64,000 nt of DNA, taken from contig NW_017265134.1 of NCBI RefSeq assembly GCF_001638985.1, positions 3,764,653 to 3,828,652 on the forward strand, given 5' to 3'. This stretch comes from Phycomyces blakesleeanus NRRL 1555(-) (lineage: Eukaryota; Mucoromycota; Mucoromycetes; Mucorales; Phycomycetaceae). Below, piece by piece: positions 33,554 through 45,631 of this stretch. The stretch's first letter is position 1. Each line of letters starts with the position of its first letter. The notes beneath the pieces were generated by a model. That model searched no databases, was not told the origin of the DNA, and saw only the letters and a program-made list of their open reading frames with translations. The position numbers were made by a program, and so were the translations under genes.

Positions 33554-33681
33554 GCGGCGTTTGTATGAAGCGTGCGAATTTTCCCCTCTTTTATATATAT
33601 ATTTCTGTACCTTTTTTCTTTTCTTTATTGTGTGTGTGTGTCTGCTTTTTTTTGACGTCTTCTTCTTCTTCTTTTTATATT

Positions 33682-34107
33682 ATGTCAACTCTTACTATTG
33701 CCCAACGTCAAACTCTTTTACAGCCATTGTTGAACGCAGGCTGGGCTCTTGTTGCCAACAGAGATGCTATTCAGAAGAAGTATGTGTTTGGCGACTTTAA
33801 CGAGGCTTTTGGATTTATGACCCGAGTTGCCCTCAAGGCTGATAAAATGGATCATCACCCTGAATGGTTTAATGTAAGTACCGCTTATTTGACTTGCTCC
33901 AAGTGTTTATGTGTATATTTGAAAGTAAAACAGAAAGAAAAAAGAAAGAAAAATTGTTTCTGATTATTAGTATTTTTTGTGCTTTATCTTGGACAGGTCT
34001 ACAATCGTGTAGAAGTTACTTTATCTACCCATGATTGCAACGGTCTTTCTGAAAAAGATGTTACTTTGGCCACATTCTGTGATACTGCTGGATCAAAGGC
34101 TACCTGA
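33682..34107 (+). CDS. Pterin-4a-carbinolamine dehydratase
   Basis: Two exons (33682-33873, 33997-34107) give 100 residues, the normal family length. The signature D-H-H-P-E-W places catalytic His58 and His59, and the third conserved His is His76 in LSTHD after VYNRVEVTL. The enzyme dehydrates 4a-hydroxytetrahydrobiopterin formed by aromatic amino-acid hydroxylases so the cofactor can be recycled. Its presence suggests a pterin-dependent phenylalanine hydroxylase elsewhere in the genome. The first ATG after the pyrimidine-rich leader was chosen. The start [13 protein letters not shown] aligns with the usual N-terminal helix. Confidence 0.92.
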
Positions 34108-34514
34108 AATTTTGAACAGCTTAGTAAATAAATGAAATAAAATGAAATGAATTGAACTCAAGGGTTGTGTGCGTGTTTTTACAGCTGAATTGTAGTCTGA
34201 ATATTATTATAACAAATGTTTTTTGTATACTTTTGATAAAGATATTGTATGTTGATTTTATTTTGAGCTTGGATTTTTGACATGGCTTTAATCGGCAATG
34301 TATCTAATCTTGCTATCAGTTGAAATCATAAATACTTGATAAAGATAAAAGAAAGATGGCCGTACATATTCTTATTTTGAATTCAAGAGCAACCTTGAAT
34401 AAATTATTTTAAGTAATGTAGTACTCAAGCGGTGTTTCTCTCTCTCACTCTCTCTTTCTCTTTATTTTCCTTCTTCTTCTTTTAAATTTTTTCTTCTTAC
34501 TCATATTGTGTGGG
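34108..34514. promoter_or_regulatory. Intergenic upstream of the AIM32-like gene
   Basis: The interval joins two genes on the same strand. A strong pyrimidine tract (CTCTCTCACTCTCTCTTTCTC, about 34438-34460) lies just upstream of the next start codon. The promoter role is inferred. Confidence 0.35.
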
Positions 34515-35666
34515 ATGGAGTGGTTAACCAAGAGAGTCGCAAGCTTCTACTCGCCCTCATGCACCACTATCTGCTCCACCCCCACTTGTCTCCCTCCTCT
34601 ACCAGTAGCTCCTCTGCCAGAAATCAAATCCGTGCAGTGTGCAGGTTGCGATCTACCATGTGTCCATCCCTCCGTCCCAACCACTCTCAACATCGACCAT
34701 TTACGACCACTCCGCAACACTGTGCCTCCATACGCAATCCACTTGATTCTAATGACCGGCAAGTCAACCTGGCCTGCTCACATTGAAGACGAAGGAATGG
34801 CACAAGCACTTATCAACGCAATCAATCTTCGAAAAAGCCAAAAGCAAAAACCAGACACTCCTCGTACAGACACCTTCAGACCAGCCAATGCAACTGATAC
34901 TCAACTGAGTGAACGAATTCTGGTCACCAACTGCTCTCTTCCATCTGTTTATTCATCCCAACGCAATTCGATGGATATCTTACTGATGCCCGATAACGTA
35001 TTGATTGCGAATGTTACTCCACACAGGGCAAATGAACTTTTGGACTATGTCTTGGGAAAACCACATGTATTTGAAACCTTTCCATGGTCCTCTGCCAGTC
35101 TGGTCCTGGTGTGTGGACATGGTGCCAAGGACAGGCGGTGTGGTACAATTGGACCTATGCTGAAAGAATCTCTGGATCAGGCTCTTGAAGTTGAGGGAAT
35201 TCGAACCCAGGTAGCACTTGTCAGTCACTTGGGAGGTAAAGAGAAAAAAATGCAAAAATGCAAAAAAAAAGAAGACCAATATTTTTGTTTTATACACGAA
35301 TGGTTTTTCATGAAACTAATTTTATTATCTATTTATTTATTCATTCAAGTAAATTGATTATCTTTAAAACTTTAACTCATTGGTCCATAATAATAATAAT
35401 AATAACATATTTGTTTTCTCTTTTTTTTGTGAAAATTAATCTAATAACAATTATTAGGACATGCATTTGCCGGAAACCTGGTTATTTATCTTCACAATGG
35501 TCAGAGAGCCATTTGGTACGGTAGGGTTACTCCCTGTCTGTGTCCTGATATCGTACAACAGTCCATGGCTCAAGACAAGGTGATTGATACATTGGTGAGA
35601 GGAGTATTTGAGGCCGGCACAACCAATGTTCCTCAAAAGTGTTTACCAGCATCTTTAGAATGGTGA
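34515..35666 (+). CDS. Sucrase/ferredoxin-like (AIM32-type) thioredoxin-fold protein
   Basis: Two exons (34515-35235, 35458-35666) give 309 residues. An early Cys cluster (CAGCDLPC) is followed by the domain with VLVCGHGAKDRRCGTIGP, VSHLGGHAFAGNLVIYL and AIWYGRVTP, which are hallmarks of the Suc_Fer family. The C-x3-x-x-x-RC and H-x-FAGN motifs resemble the 2Fe-2S-binding set of yeast Aim32, a mitochondrial redox protein. A weakly basic, hydroxylated N terminus (WLTKRVASFYS) could be a targeting signal. The ATG at 34515 is the first in frame; the frame opens slightly upstream without another ATG. Substrate is unknown. Confidence 0.85.
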
Positions 35667-36060
35667 TCTAATCTTAATAGCTTTGGTTTATTGAATTTTT
35701 TTTTTTGGTTCTTTCTACCACTTTATTCTCATCTTTTGTTACAACATGCATATAATTTATTTTAAAGATCATAATAATACTACTAATACTAATACTAATA
35801 CTAATAATAATAATAATAATAATAACAATAAATAAAATATAAATATTAAGCTATCTAGGCTGTATTTTGTTTCAACCTTTATGTGAACAATATCCTGTTT
35901 TATTATTTTATTTACAAATTTAAAAAGATTCAATGAAATCATCTTATGAGTCAAACGGGTGAAAAAATATCGGCTTCATTTTCTTTATTGTCATTGGTAT
36001 CATAGAAGACAAAGTCCAATATACACCAATGATCTTTGCTATATGTAAAAGAATATGATA
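35667..36060. other. Intergenic with trinucleotide repeats
   Basis: It holds ACTAAT/AATAAT repeats (about 35778-35832) and AT-rich DNA. No coding feature is seen. Confidence 0.4.
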
Positions 36061-36065
36061 AAGAG

Positions 36066-36665
36066 TATTCATTGATAGGAATACTATGTTAAAGGCACTT
36101 TGTATGCAACATATATACAGGTTAAAAACAAGAATATCACATTATTCTTTGTTTCCTATATGTGACTATTTATCCCAATGATATATATATATATATATAT
36201 ATAAGCTGTATGCTTTGTCTTATGAACGAAAGCCCTTTTATTCAACATTATTAACTATGAATTTTCGGAACATCAAGGACTGTATGAAAGGTTATGGAGT
36301 AATCGCAATTATCGGTGTAGGCTTTGGATTTGGCATAACTTCAGTCCCTTTATCATTTTATGCTATTTATAATGGCTATAAACTTCTGGATCATATTTCA
36401 ACGACAGAACGTTTACGAAGAGAGTATTATGTCAAACACAATCAGCAACTTGAGTCAGAGAAACAGCAAGCTCTTTTCAGGATCCAAGAACAAGCGGTGG
36501 CAAATAGAGAGATCTAGGATTATTTCAGTAATACCGTCTGGCCTGGATTGTTTTTTGTTTTATTTTGTTTTATTCTTTAATGACAAATATATTTACCTAT
36601 GTAACTTTAAATAAACCAGACAACTATATGCCTATTTGACTCGTTATATTCTTTATTAAACATGT
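36066..36665 (+). repeat. Duplicated segment, copy B (small membrane-protein gene and flanks)
   Basis: This unit matches 20236-20830 in upstream, coding and downstream parts in the same orientation. The upstream match includes ATTGATAGGAATACTATGTT, CAGGTTAAAAACAAGAATATC and TTATTCTTTGTTTCCT. A (TA)n tract at about 36182-36202 is specific to this copy. Confidence 0.8.
36257..36517 (+). CDS. Small membrane protein of unknown function, paralogue B (86 aa)
   Basis: The frame from ATG 36257 encodes 86 residues and is the sister of 20416-20676. The first seven residues (MNFRNIK) and the C-terminal block (NQQLESEKQQ, RIQEQAVANRE) are shared. The hydrophobic centre (about 13-40, VIAIIGVGFGFGI, VPLSFYAIY) keeps its character but little sequence. 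The frame opens upstream without an ATG, and the ATG matching the paralogue start was chosen. The central GxGFGFG run is suitable for close helix packing in a membrane. Function is unknown; two copies with matching promoters suggest similar regulation. Confidence 0.65.
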   Translation: MNFRNIKDCMKGYGVIAIIGVGFGFGITSVPLSFYAIYNGYKLLDHISTTERLRREYYVKHNQQLESEKQQALFRIQEQAVANREI

Positions 36666-36737
36666 TATTTTGTGTTTTGTTCTATATTCTGTACAGAGAG
36701 TTTTTATAAACACAGTCAATGAATCTTTCGCCATTTG

Positions 36738-37470
36738 AGCGCAAAAAAAATCACGAGAGAAACCATGACTTATATTCAATATGCAACTGCTCATTAGTAA
36801 TAATAGCTTCAGCCTTCAAACTTTAAATACAAGATTATATGCATACTTGTTATTTGTTAAAGAAAGATTAATAATCTGGTATGACCTCCTTTGGCCTCAA
36901 TTGCAGCCTGGTGTCGATGTTACATGCTGCTGGCCATAGTTGATACAAGCTCAGCATCTATTCTTCCCCACTCTCGTTGCATGACAACCTTCAAATCATA
37001 AATTTCATTTATAGTGGCGATCTAGTCACTCTTATGCTCTCTCTTAAAATTACCAGCAAAAATGCTCGATAGGGTTGAGACCCATGATATGAGCTGGTTA
37101 GTAGTCAAAACACCAGATTCTATTGCAGTCTTTCGACTACCTTGGATATGACATAATATTGCATCCGGATTTAATGGATTGCGATATATTTGTTTCAAGC
37201 ATAAAAGCTTGAGACTGTTGATTAATTGACTTTCTACAGATGACAAACAATCTTCATCTTCTTTTAAAGAGTCTCTTGAGCCTATGAGTATGAGGCAAAT
37301 GGAGTCATTCAGAACCACTTGAACAAAGGTTCTTTTCTGTTATTCTCATCAGTGTTTCTAGACTGTTTTGGCTCAGATTTTTTGTCTCTTATAATTCTGT
37401 TTCATTCACTCTCTTAATGATATAATTGACAGTCGAAACGTTTCTTTTTTTTTGATCGCAAGTGTATTTC
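36738..37470 (-). pseudogene. Degenerate Tc1-like transposase remnant A
   Basis: On the minus strand, decayed blocks resemble the C-terminal half of Tc1 transposases: an LNPIE-like string just after SY-MG near 37060-37100, and an AAIEAKGGHT-like end near 36880-36905. Possible decayed terminal repeats are CATTTGAGCGCAAAAAAA near 36740 and the inverse of CACTTGCGATCAAAAAAA near 37450. Several stops and frame changes interrupt it. It is not the same subfamily as the 1,346-bp elements. Confidence 0.5.
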
Positions 37471-37920
37471 ATAATTTATGTCATGATTCTTTAATATAAC
37501 ATATATATTATCCAATTAAATTCATTTATTTGCTTTGTATTTAAATTTAATTGGCTGACAACTAAATTTTTATGCTTTATACAAATGAAAATGATTATTA
37601 TATTGGTGCGAGTGGATGTATGATAGAATTTGATTAGTCATGTGATCATTTCGACTATGGTTTTTTTTTTCAATATTCTTATTAAGCATTTTCTTTCTTT
37701 TTCATTCTTTTTTTTTAATAATCTTGTTGCTAGTTTTTAATATCTTTCTTACTCTTATCATATTTCCCTCTCTTACTCTCTCTATCTCTCCTCCTATCCT
37801 TTTCCTATATATCTGTCTATCTGTCTATCCGTCTATCCGTATATTTGCCTCTTTTCTACTATTTTACTTCTTTTTTTAAACAAAGCCTGCTTTCAATTCT
37901 TTCTTCCTCCATTCTTTCAT
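37471..37920. promoter_or_regulatory. Intergenic, upstream of the RING-finger gene
   Basis: The region is T-rich, with (CTAT)n/(TCTG)-type repeats near 37808-37842 and pyrimidine tracts. It probably contains the promoter, and possibly a missed first exon, of the next gene. Confidence 0.35.
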
Positions 37921-39754
37921 TTCCTTATTTCAAAACTGGATCGCCGTTCAAGAGATTCTCATGGGCCCGGAGGTGTGTTTGTCATACCTCGCCTAGACCC
38001 CATCCCAGAGTTAAAGCAGTGTGTAGAGTGCGGTGTTCAGTTTAGCTTATTTCGGAAAAAGTACTTTTGTCGTAATTGCGGTAAGCATTGATGACAAATA
38101 ACAATAAAGGCTGCTACTATTATAATTATTATTACTTTGTTTTAAAGAAATAATATGTATATATATATAAAAAAGAAGAAGAAAAAAACACGATTAGTAA
38201 TCGTAACTAATGACCTTGAGTTGTTTGGTTTACAAGGTAATGTTGTCTGTTCAAATTGCTCTGATCAGCGACGACCACTTCCAAAGTTTGGCTATGAACA
38301 GTAAGCTCAAATTATATATTGTACATGGCTTATATAAATAAGCTTATAAAATAGAATGTGGTGTTAGAGATAAAATATATAAAAATATTAAATGGTGTAA
38401 TCTTATATACATGAAAAGAAAAAGAACAAGTTGACTAAAATTTACATACCCCGTTATGAATATTACTCGATACGTATATATGTGTATAACTTTAAAGACC
38501 AGTGAGGTGCTGTGATACGTGCGACACTTTAATCCAGATGCAGCAAATGAACTCTAGTGCTCTGTCGTCAATGCCACTAAAACAACTTAAATACTACATT
38601 GATGCGTACAACTTGTTTGCAAAGACTGCAATTGAAAAAGGGGATCTTGTGCTTATTATCCTCAATACTCGGCCTATATCTAATGACCACGAGGTTTACT
38701 ATCGTTCCAGGCGAATTATAACTATCAAGGATACTACGAATAGTACGACGCAAAACAATAGCAACAATAGAACGAGCCAGGAGTTTAGCTTCAATGTGAT
38801 GTTTAATGATTTGTTTGGAAACTCTCAAAGGCAACATCCTCAAAGACAAAACTCTCCTCAGCCAACACAACCACAATCACAACCACCGCCTCCTCAACCA
38901 CAACCACAATCACAGAATAATCATTTCTATCAGTCGAGAACCCCACAACCTACTCCTCCTCCTCATCAACCACAATATAGCTGGGAATATTCAGCACGTG
39001 CACCCCAAAGTCATCCCCCTGCTCAACCAACTCAATCCACTCAGCCGTCTCGACCAGCCCAATCAACTCGACCTACATCTACTGCTCAGCCTACACAAAA
39101 CCAATCAGGGACTAATAATTCAAGACAGCAACAGCAGCAACAACAACAACATCAACAACAGGCAGCAGGAAAGACAGAAATGTCTTTGGATGATATGCTT
39201 AAAGGCAACATTAATCCTGCTAATCTGTCTGTCCGGACATTAAAGGCAACTCTTCGAACACATTATGTTGAACAATCTCATTTGATTGAGAAATCAGAGT
39301 TTGTGTCTTGCGTTCAGCGTCTGTTGGATGAGCGTAAGGCTGAGCTCAAGACAAAGCAAAATGACACGGCCCAATCGGATGATACTCTTTGTAGGATTTG
39401 CTGTGACGCCCAGCAAAACTGTGTTTATCTCAATTGTGGACATATGATGACTTGCATGGACTGTGGTAAAAAGGTAAAGATAATAATGGTACAAGGTTAC
39501 ATATATCTGGGTGGGGTGAAAAGAGGTGAATTGGGTAAATGAGTGATAGGTAGACAGATGTGGATTATATGTATATATTAAATACAAAAAAAAAGAGTAA
39601 TTTCTCACCAAAATGTATCTACCTTTTTGTGTGTGTATGTGTGTATTAAATAAATTATATCCAAAATCAAAAAAAAAAGCTTGTTGAGCGTAACAACCAA
39701 TGTCCAATCTGCCGAGAACCAATTCTGAAGCTGGTGCATGTTTTTCGAACCTGA
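37921..39754 (+). CDS. FYVE-like / RING-finger E3 ubiquitin ligase (RNF34/rififylin-like), 5' end unresolved
   Basis: Exons about 37921-38080, 38237-38300, 38498-39473 and 39680-39754 join in frame. The first two and the start of the third encode a FYVE-type zinc finger (CVECGVQFS, KKYFCRNCGNVVCSNC, PVRCCDTC). Two SAP-like helical segments follow (MPLKQLKYYIDAYN; LSVRTLKATLRTHY), separated by a Q/P/S-rich linker. The C terminus is a C3HC4 RING: CRICCDAQQNCVYLNCGHM, CMDCGK, then CPICREPI and LVHVFRT. This order matches RNF34/RFFL-type ligases, which ubiquitinate targets at endosomal membranes. No in-frame ATG precedes ISKLDRRSR, so an upstream exon is likely missing from my model. The listed start is approximate. 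Confidence 0.82.
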
Positions 39755-42700
39755 TGGAATCTTTTTGTTTTATATATATTACCTTTATTCATTTATACGT
39801 ATGGCTGTAATGTTTTTCTGGATTCTGTTTATTCTTCTTCTTATTATTTGATTTTGTTTCAATTAAAAAAAATTGTACAAATCAAATGAAAAAGGGAAAG
39901 ATAGAAAGAAAGGAAAAAGTCAAAGCGAATTGGAAAAGGTTTCACCTCTCTTTATTATTATTAATATCATTTTGTTTCTTTTTCCACTGGTGAGTCTATT
40001 TTGTTATTTTTTATTTATTTATTTTTACTCTACTACACTTTGCTTTGCTTGTTATCCAATCACATACATACAGTACATACATTATCGTTATTTATTACTT
40101 ATTCTTATCATCATCACCATTAACATTATTATTTTCTTGAACCTGCCCTACAAAGTCCCATATATGTATATAAAATAGAGCATTTCTTTTTTATTATCAT
40201 TATCAGTATGAAAAATAAAATATCAAATTAAACTATCCATATAAAATACTATACTTTTTCTTATGGTGCTGCATGGTTTTGCCTTATTTGTACTGCAATT
40301 AACTTTTAATCGATCTTGGCTTGTGCTTAAAACTTGTATAAAAAAAGAAAAAGAAATGTCCAGGTGGGTCTTGGTATATTTACATTCTGTAATACTTTTG
40401 TAATGTTAATATCCCGTCTGGCTTCAATTCGTCTTTTTCTTCTCTTCCTCCTCACCACCTTTTTGATATATATATATATATATAAAGTGGTGAAAATCAA
40501 ATATTGATCGTGTTACTTAAAACTTCTGCAACACAAAACTTACGCTCTTTATTTTTCTTTCTTTAAAAACACACATAATAATCCTATTTTTCTTCATCTT
40601 CTTCTTTTTTTCGTTCGTTTGATAGAGTGGATTTACTTGCGTTATTTAAGGTCAAAGTATAGATTGGTGATAGAATACATTCGGTATACTAAACTACAGT
40701 GTGTTTTATTATTATTATCTTTAAAAAAAAAATAGTAAAGGAAAATACATTCACCAATAGATGAATAATATAGAAATTGAATATGATTAGCCGATTATTA
40801 TTAGTATTATTTCTTAAAAAGAAATAAAGATAAGGTCCGAGCAACCTCTGGACAAATAAAAGGCGCTATCTACTATATATCTATCTATCTCTTTGGATTT
40901 CAATAGCTTTTATATACTATTTTAAATTCTAGTGCTATTGTTCCTATGTGCATACATACATACATATTCTGGCTCCTAGAATAAAACAATAATCAATATT
41001 TATAAATGATATCTAAAGCCAAAGAAGAAGAAGAATTAATATATGTAGGTAGCTAGGTGAGTAATTGTGAGTTATGTGTGGAGTGTGGAGTGGCGAGTGA
41101 CAAGAACCAACTCAGCAATCTTGCTCACACAACTGCCCACACACATATATATGTATGTGTATATAGATATAATATGTATTTGAGTTTCTTGTAAAATAAA
41201 CTACAAAACGAGGTAAATTGGCTTTTGACATAAAAGGCTATATATAACAATTTTGGAGGCGCTCGTAAAATTGCTTTCTTATACATGTGATAGATTCACT
41301 TAATATGCATGTATAATATAATCTTTCGTAACCACTTTATTTTTTGTACTTTTTTTTTTTGCTTTGCGTGATAATTGAGCTACATGACACATACACTTGC
41401 ACACATAAATAATATAGATAATTATTATATAAATTTTGTCTATCTGATCTGTATTTTAGCTATATACTGTATGTATCGATTTGACAAAGACAAGACCTCA
41501 TTTCTTTATCTTTTAAAAGAAAGCATAGATATATAAAACGTACAGCGGGTAATAAAAACCCCCTTTGCGTTTTTTGTACTTTTTTCTGTGATTAACATTA
41601 ACAAAAGTATGCTCAAATTGTACATCTTTCTTATTGCTAGTCTGTTAAATACATATGTCATATATTCATATGAAAATATATTCTGCCGTTAGTCAATTGA
41701 GGATACAGAAAAGCAAAAAGTCCCTGGTAATGAAGGCCGTTTTCTTTATTGATTGAATTATCTATTCTGAACAAATCGGTCAATTGTTTTTGTTGGTCAA
41801 GGTGTTAGGTGACATTGCACAAACCATAAAAAGAGCACTAAATATATATATGTGTGTGTGTGTGAGCCCTTAATATTCTTATTGTTATTTAATATACTTC
41901 TGTTGCTGCTACTAATGAGTGATTCTGATTCTGATGCCGCTTCTGTTTCTACTTTTGTTTCTGTTTCTGCTACTTTAGATGTGACTATATCTCTATATCT
42001 CTATAGCTGCAACTGCAGTTGTAGTTATAGTTTGCAGTTATGGTTGTAGCTGCGGCTTTAGTTTTTAGCTGTCGCTGTTTTCTTATGATTATTATTATAT
42101 TTATCTCCTCGACTTCTTATTTTGGGTTATTCCTTTCGATCCAAAGACTATCGATACTAGAATTGCCCCATTTTATTCAAATTTGAACGTTTTTGTTATT
42201 TAAGAAAGGATTGGTTATCTAGAATCAATACAATAGAAAAGTAACATCTCAACTATTCGCCTTTTTATATATCTACTGGCTGTTTAACATTGTACCAAAG
42301 TATCAGTTCTCTATATTGACCCAAAAATAAAATAGAGAGAGAGCAAGAGCAAGAGCAAGAGCAACAAAAAGAACAAGGAAATAAAGCACGAAACCTTAAA
42401 TTTCTTTATCTAGATAGTCTTGCTTTGATTTCTATTTATCTCATTGGATAAATGTATCACTTGTACTACTTGTACCACTCGTCCCACTCGTCTTATTCGT
42501 CTTACTCGTCTCATTTGTGTGTCTGGTTTACCAAATGCTTGGAGATAAGTCAACTCCACTAATCAAAAAAAAGGGTGCAATGTTCTTTACAGAATAAGGA
42601 AAGAACAATATACACACTCGCACGCACAGATTATATATGTATATGAATTACTAAATAGAAAAGAAAAAGAATATAAAACCATACTTGATCTTTACTTGCT

Positions 42701-42906
42701 TTCTTTTTTTTTCTTTTTTTTTTCTTTTGGTTTTCTTAACCCTCTACCTTTTATCTCTCCTTCTATACCTACACTTCTTTATCTTACCTTCATTAATATT
42801 TAACACTTTTAATATATCTATACACATAAGGAATCTTTGTTTTTGTACACAGGAATCATATATAGGTATCAAAACCGAAGCCCAACAAACAAACAAACAA
42901 ACAAAA
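39755..42906. other. Long gene-free interval (3.1 kb)
   Basis: I find no exon chain with family features. It contains microsatellites: (TA)n at about 40468-40484, CATACATA near 40953-40966, GAGCAA repeats at 42342-42364 and the pyrimidine-rich leader (42693-42730) of the next gene. The part nearest 42906 should contain the promoter of the transporter. A small ncRNA or unusual multi-exon gene could be hidden here. Confidence 0.45.
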
Positions 42907-45307
42907 ATGGAGGACTACCATACCAAATATACGATAAGGTCGGATAATTATTACGACATGGACCTAAAATTCGATGGATATTCAAAGGAAGAATTCATAA
43001 AAGGAGAATACGACGAAAGATACGACCCTTATGATTTTGATATTCGCAACACTCACGCTGAAGACGAAGAAGACTCGCCCATTGAAGAAGTTCGTCTAGT
43101 TGTACCAAAGTAAATAGAAAACAAAAATATCTATACATATATATATACGTGTGTGTGTGTATGCGCATGTATCTATGTGTGATTTATACTCAAGCTGGAC
43201 TAATAATTCATTTAAATTTTAATTTAATAAAAAAAAAATTGTTAGTACTGACGATCCTACACTACCTGTTTTGACTTTCCGTACATGGCTTCTCGGTATT
43301 ACGTTTAGTTGTGTTCTTGCATTTGTCAACCAGTTCTTTTGGTACAGAGCCAACGCAATGACCCTATCTCCTCTCGTTGTTCAGCTGGTATCTTTCCCTC
43401 TTGGAAAGATCATGGAACGTATCATCCCGACCTCTAGATTCTTTAACCCCGGCCCATTTAACATGAAAGAGCACGTCTTGATCACTGCCATGGCCAATTG
43501 CTGTTACAACACTGCTTATGCTGTCGACATCATCACCATCCAAAAGCTGTGGTATGGCCAGGATCTTGGCTGGGGAGGAGGAATCCTGTTGATCTGGACC
43601 ACCCAGTTTATTGGCTACGGAATGGCCGGTGTCCTGCGCCCTTACCTTGTCTATCCGTCAGCCATGGTCTGGCCAGGTAATCTGGCCAACATCTCGCTCT
43701 TTCGGTCTTTCCATCTGGCCGATACCAACTGGAGTGGACCGTCCCGCCTCAAGTGGTTCCTCTGGGCCTTTGGTGCCATGTTTTTCTATTACTGGCTCCC
43801 CGGTTACTTTTTCACTGTCCTCACTGTCTTTTCTTGGGCCTGCTGGATCAAACCCAGCAACCTGATGCTCAGTCAGTTGACGGGTGCTGCAAGCGGTCTG
43901 GGTATCCTATCCATCAGTTTCGACTGGTCCACTACGGTTTCCTTCCTTGGTTCGCCACTGGTTGTTCCCTGGTGGGCTATTGCAAACATCACGGTTGGCT
44001 TTGTCGTGATTGCCTGGATCATTGTTCCGGTCATGTACTATACCAACGTCTGGGACGCCAAGACTTTTCCGATCCTTACTCCTACTCTGTTTGACAGCCA
44101 GGGCGAGGTCTGGAACAATTCTAGGGTTCTCAATGAGGACAAGACCCTTAACTATGAAGCCTACGAAGAGTACGGCCCGATGCGCATGTCGACCTTTTTT
44201 GCATTCACCTATGGAATCATGTTTGCGGGCCTGACGTCTGTCTTGACCCATACGGTGCTTTACCATGGAAAGGACATCATTGACCAGTTCAAACGATCGC
44301 GCGAAAAGGACGATGATATCCACTGTAAGCTGATGCGTGCCTACCCCGAAGTTCCTTCGTGGTGGTACTACCTTATCTTCTTGGTCTCGTTTGGCGTCTC
44401 TTTTTGCGTGATCTACGTCTGGCCAATTGGTTTGCCCTGGTGGGGACTTATCCTGGCCATATCACTGCCTGTCATATTTGTGCTTCCCATTGGTCTCATT
44501 CAGGCCGTTACTAACCAGCAACCGGGTCTTAATATCATTACAGAACTGATTATCGGCTACGCTCTTCCGGGCCACCCGATTGCCAATGTCACCTTTAAGA
44601 CCTACGGATACATTTCGATCAACCAGTGTCTGACATTTGTCAGTGATCTTAAGCTAGGACACTATACCAAGGTCCCTCCTCGAGCCATGTTTGCGGTCCA
44701 GTTTGTCGGCACTTTTCTGGCCGGCATCATCAATCTGGCCACGGCGCATTGGCTGATGAACACTACCGAGAACATCTGTACCCCAGAGGCCTACCCATTC
44801 ACTTGTCCCAGTGCACGCACTTTCTACTCTGCTTCGATTATCTGGGGTACGATCGGACCCAAGTTGATGTTTGGCGGCAAATCGCCCTATGGTGTCCTGA
44901 TGTGGTTCTTCTTGATCGGGCTGCTGATTCCGATTCCCTTTTGGCTGCTCTCGCGAAAGTACCCCGACAGCTGGTTCAAATACATCCATTTCCCACTGAT
45001 CCTCAATGCGACTGCGATGATGCCCCCCGCAACACCCATCAACTTCTCAATGTGGTCTTTGTTTGGGTTCATATTTATGTTTGTGTTGCGCAAGTACCGC
45101 AAGAACTGGTGGACCAAGTACAACTATGTTACCTCGGCCGCGTTTGATTCCGGATGTGCTATCGCTGCCCTGATAGTGTTTGCGGTCGTCAATGGATCGA
45201 ACTATAGTCCCAAATGGTTTGGAAATGGTGGCTATGGTGACAATGCCACCATTGACAATTGCCCGCTTGCTGCTTCCAATGGCTATGGTTACTGTGCCAC
45301 TTGTTAA
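42907..45307 (+). CDS. Oligopeptide transporter, OPT family
   Basis: Two exons (42907-43109, 43246-45307) give 754 residues. The acidic cytoplasmic N terminus (EDEEDSPIEEVR) leads into DDPTLPVLTFRTW, the usual entry to the first membrane helix, and many hydrophobic segments follow. OPT landmarks include FFNPGPFNMKEH, GYGMAG, QPGLNIITELIIGYALPG, FKTYGYIS and FGGKSPY. OPT proteins import tetra- or pentapeptides or glutathione with protons across the plasma membrane, and some carry metal chelates. The long second exon is richer in G and C than the surroundings, mainly through C-ending codons, as expected of a well expressed gene. The C terminus (SNGYGYCATC) is Cys-containing. Confidence 0.93.
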
Positions 45308-45589
45308 CAGACAGCAGTCTATATAAGTTATTGATACTATTGCTGTTTAATAGCTATTTTTTAATTTAATTTATTTATTTTACAAATATTTTCCCATACT
45401 ACCCCATCTCTGTGAGGCTCTATTCTACCTTGCAGAATATTATTGAAATAATAATAATAATATCAGTAATGCCAACAAGCATACACGTATATATATGTAT
45501 ATATATAATAACAAACACCAACATCAATACCGACACCGACACCAACACCAAATGAAGAGGTCATTTTTAATTACAATACATATATTGAG

Positions 45590-45631
<42 letters not shown>

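Noticed and set aside
43498..45147. Several frames of 60-138 codons on both strands within the OPT gene
   Set aside because: They are by-products of the GC-richer codon-biased exon; none has family features.
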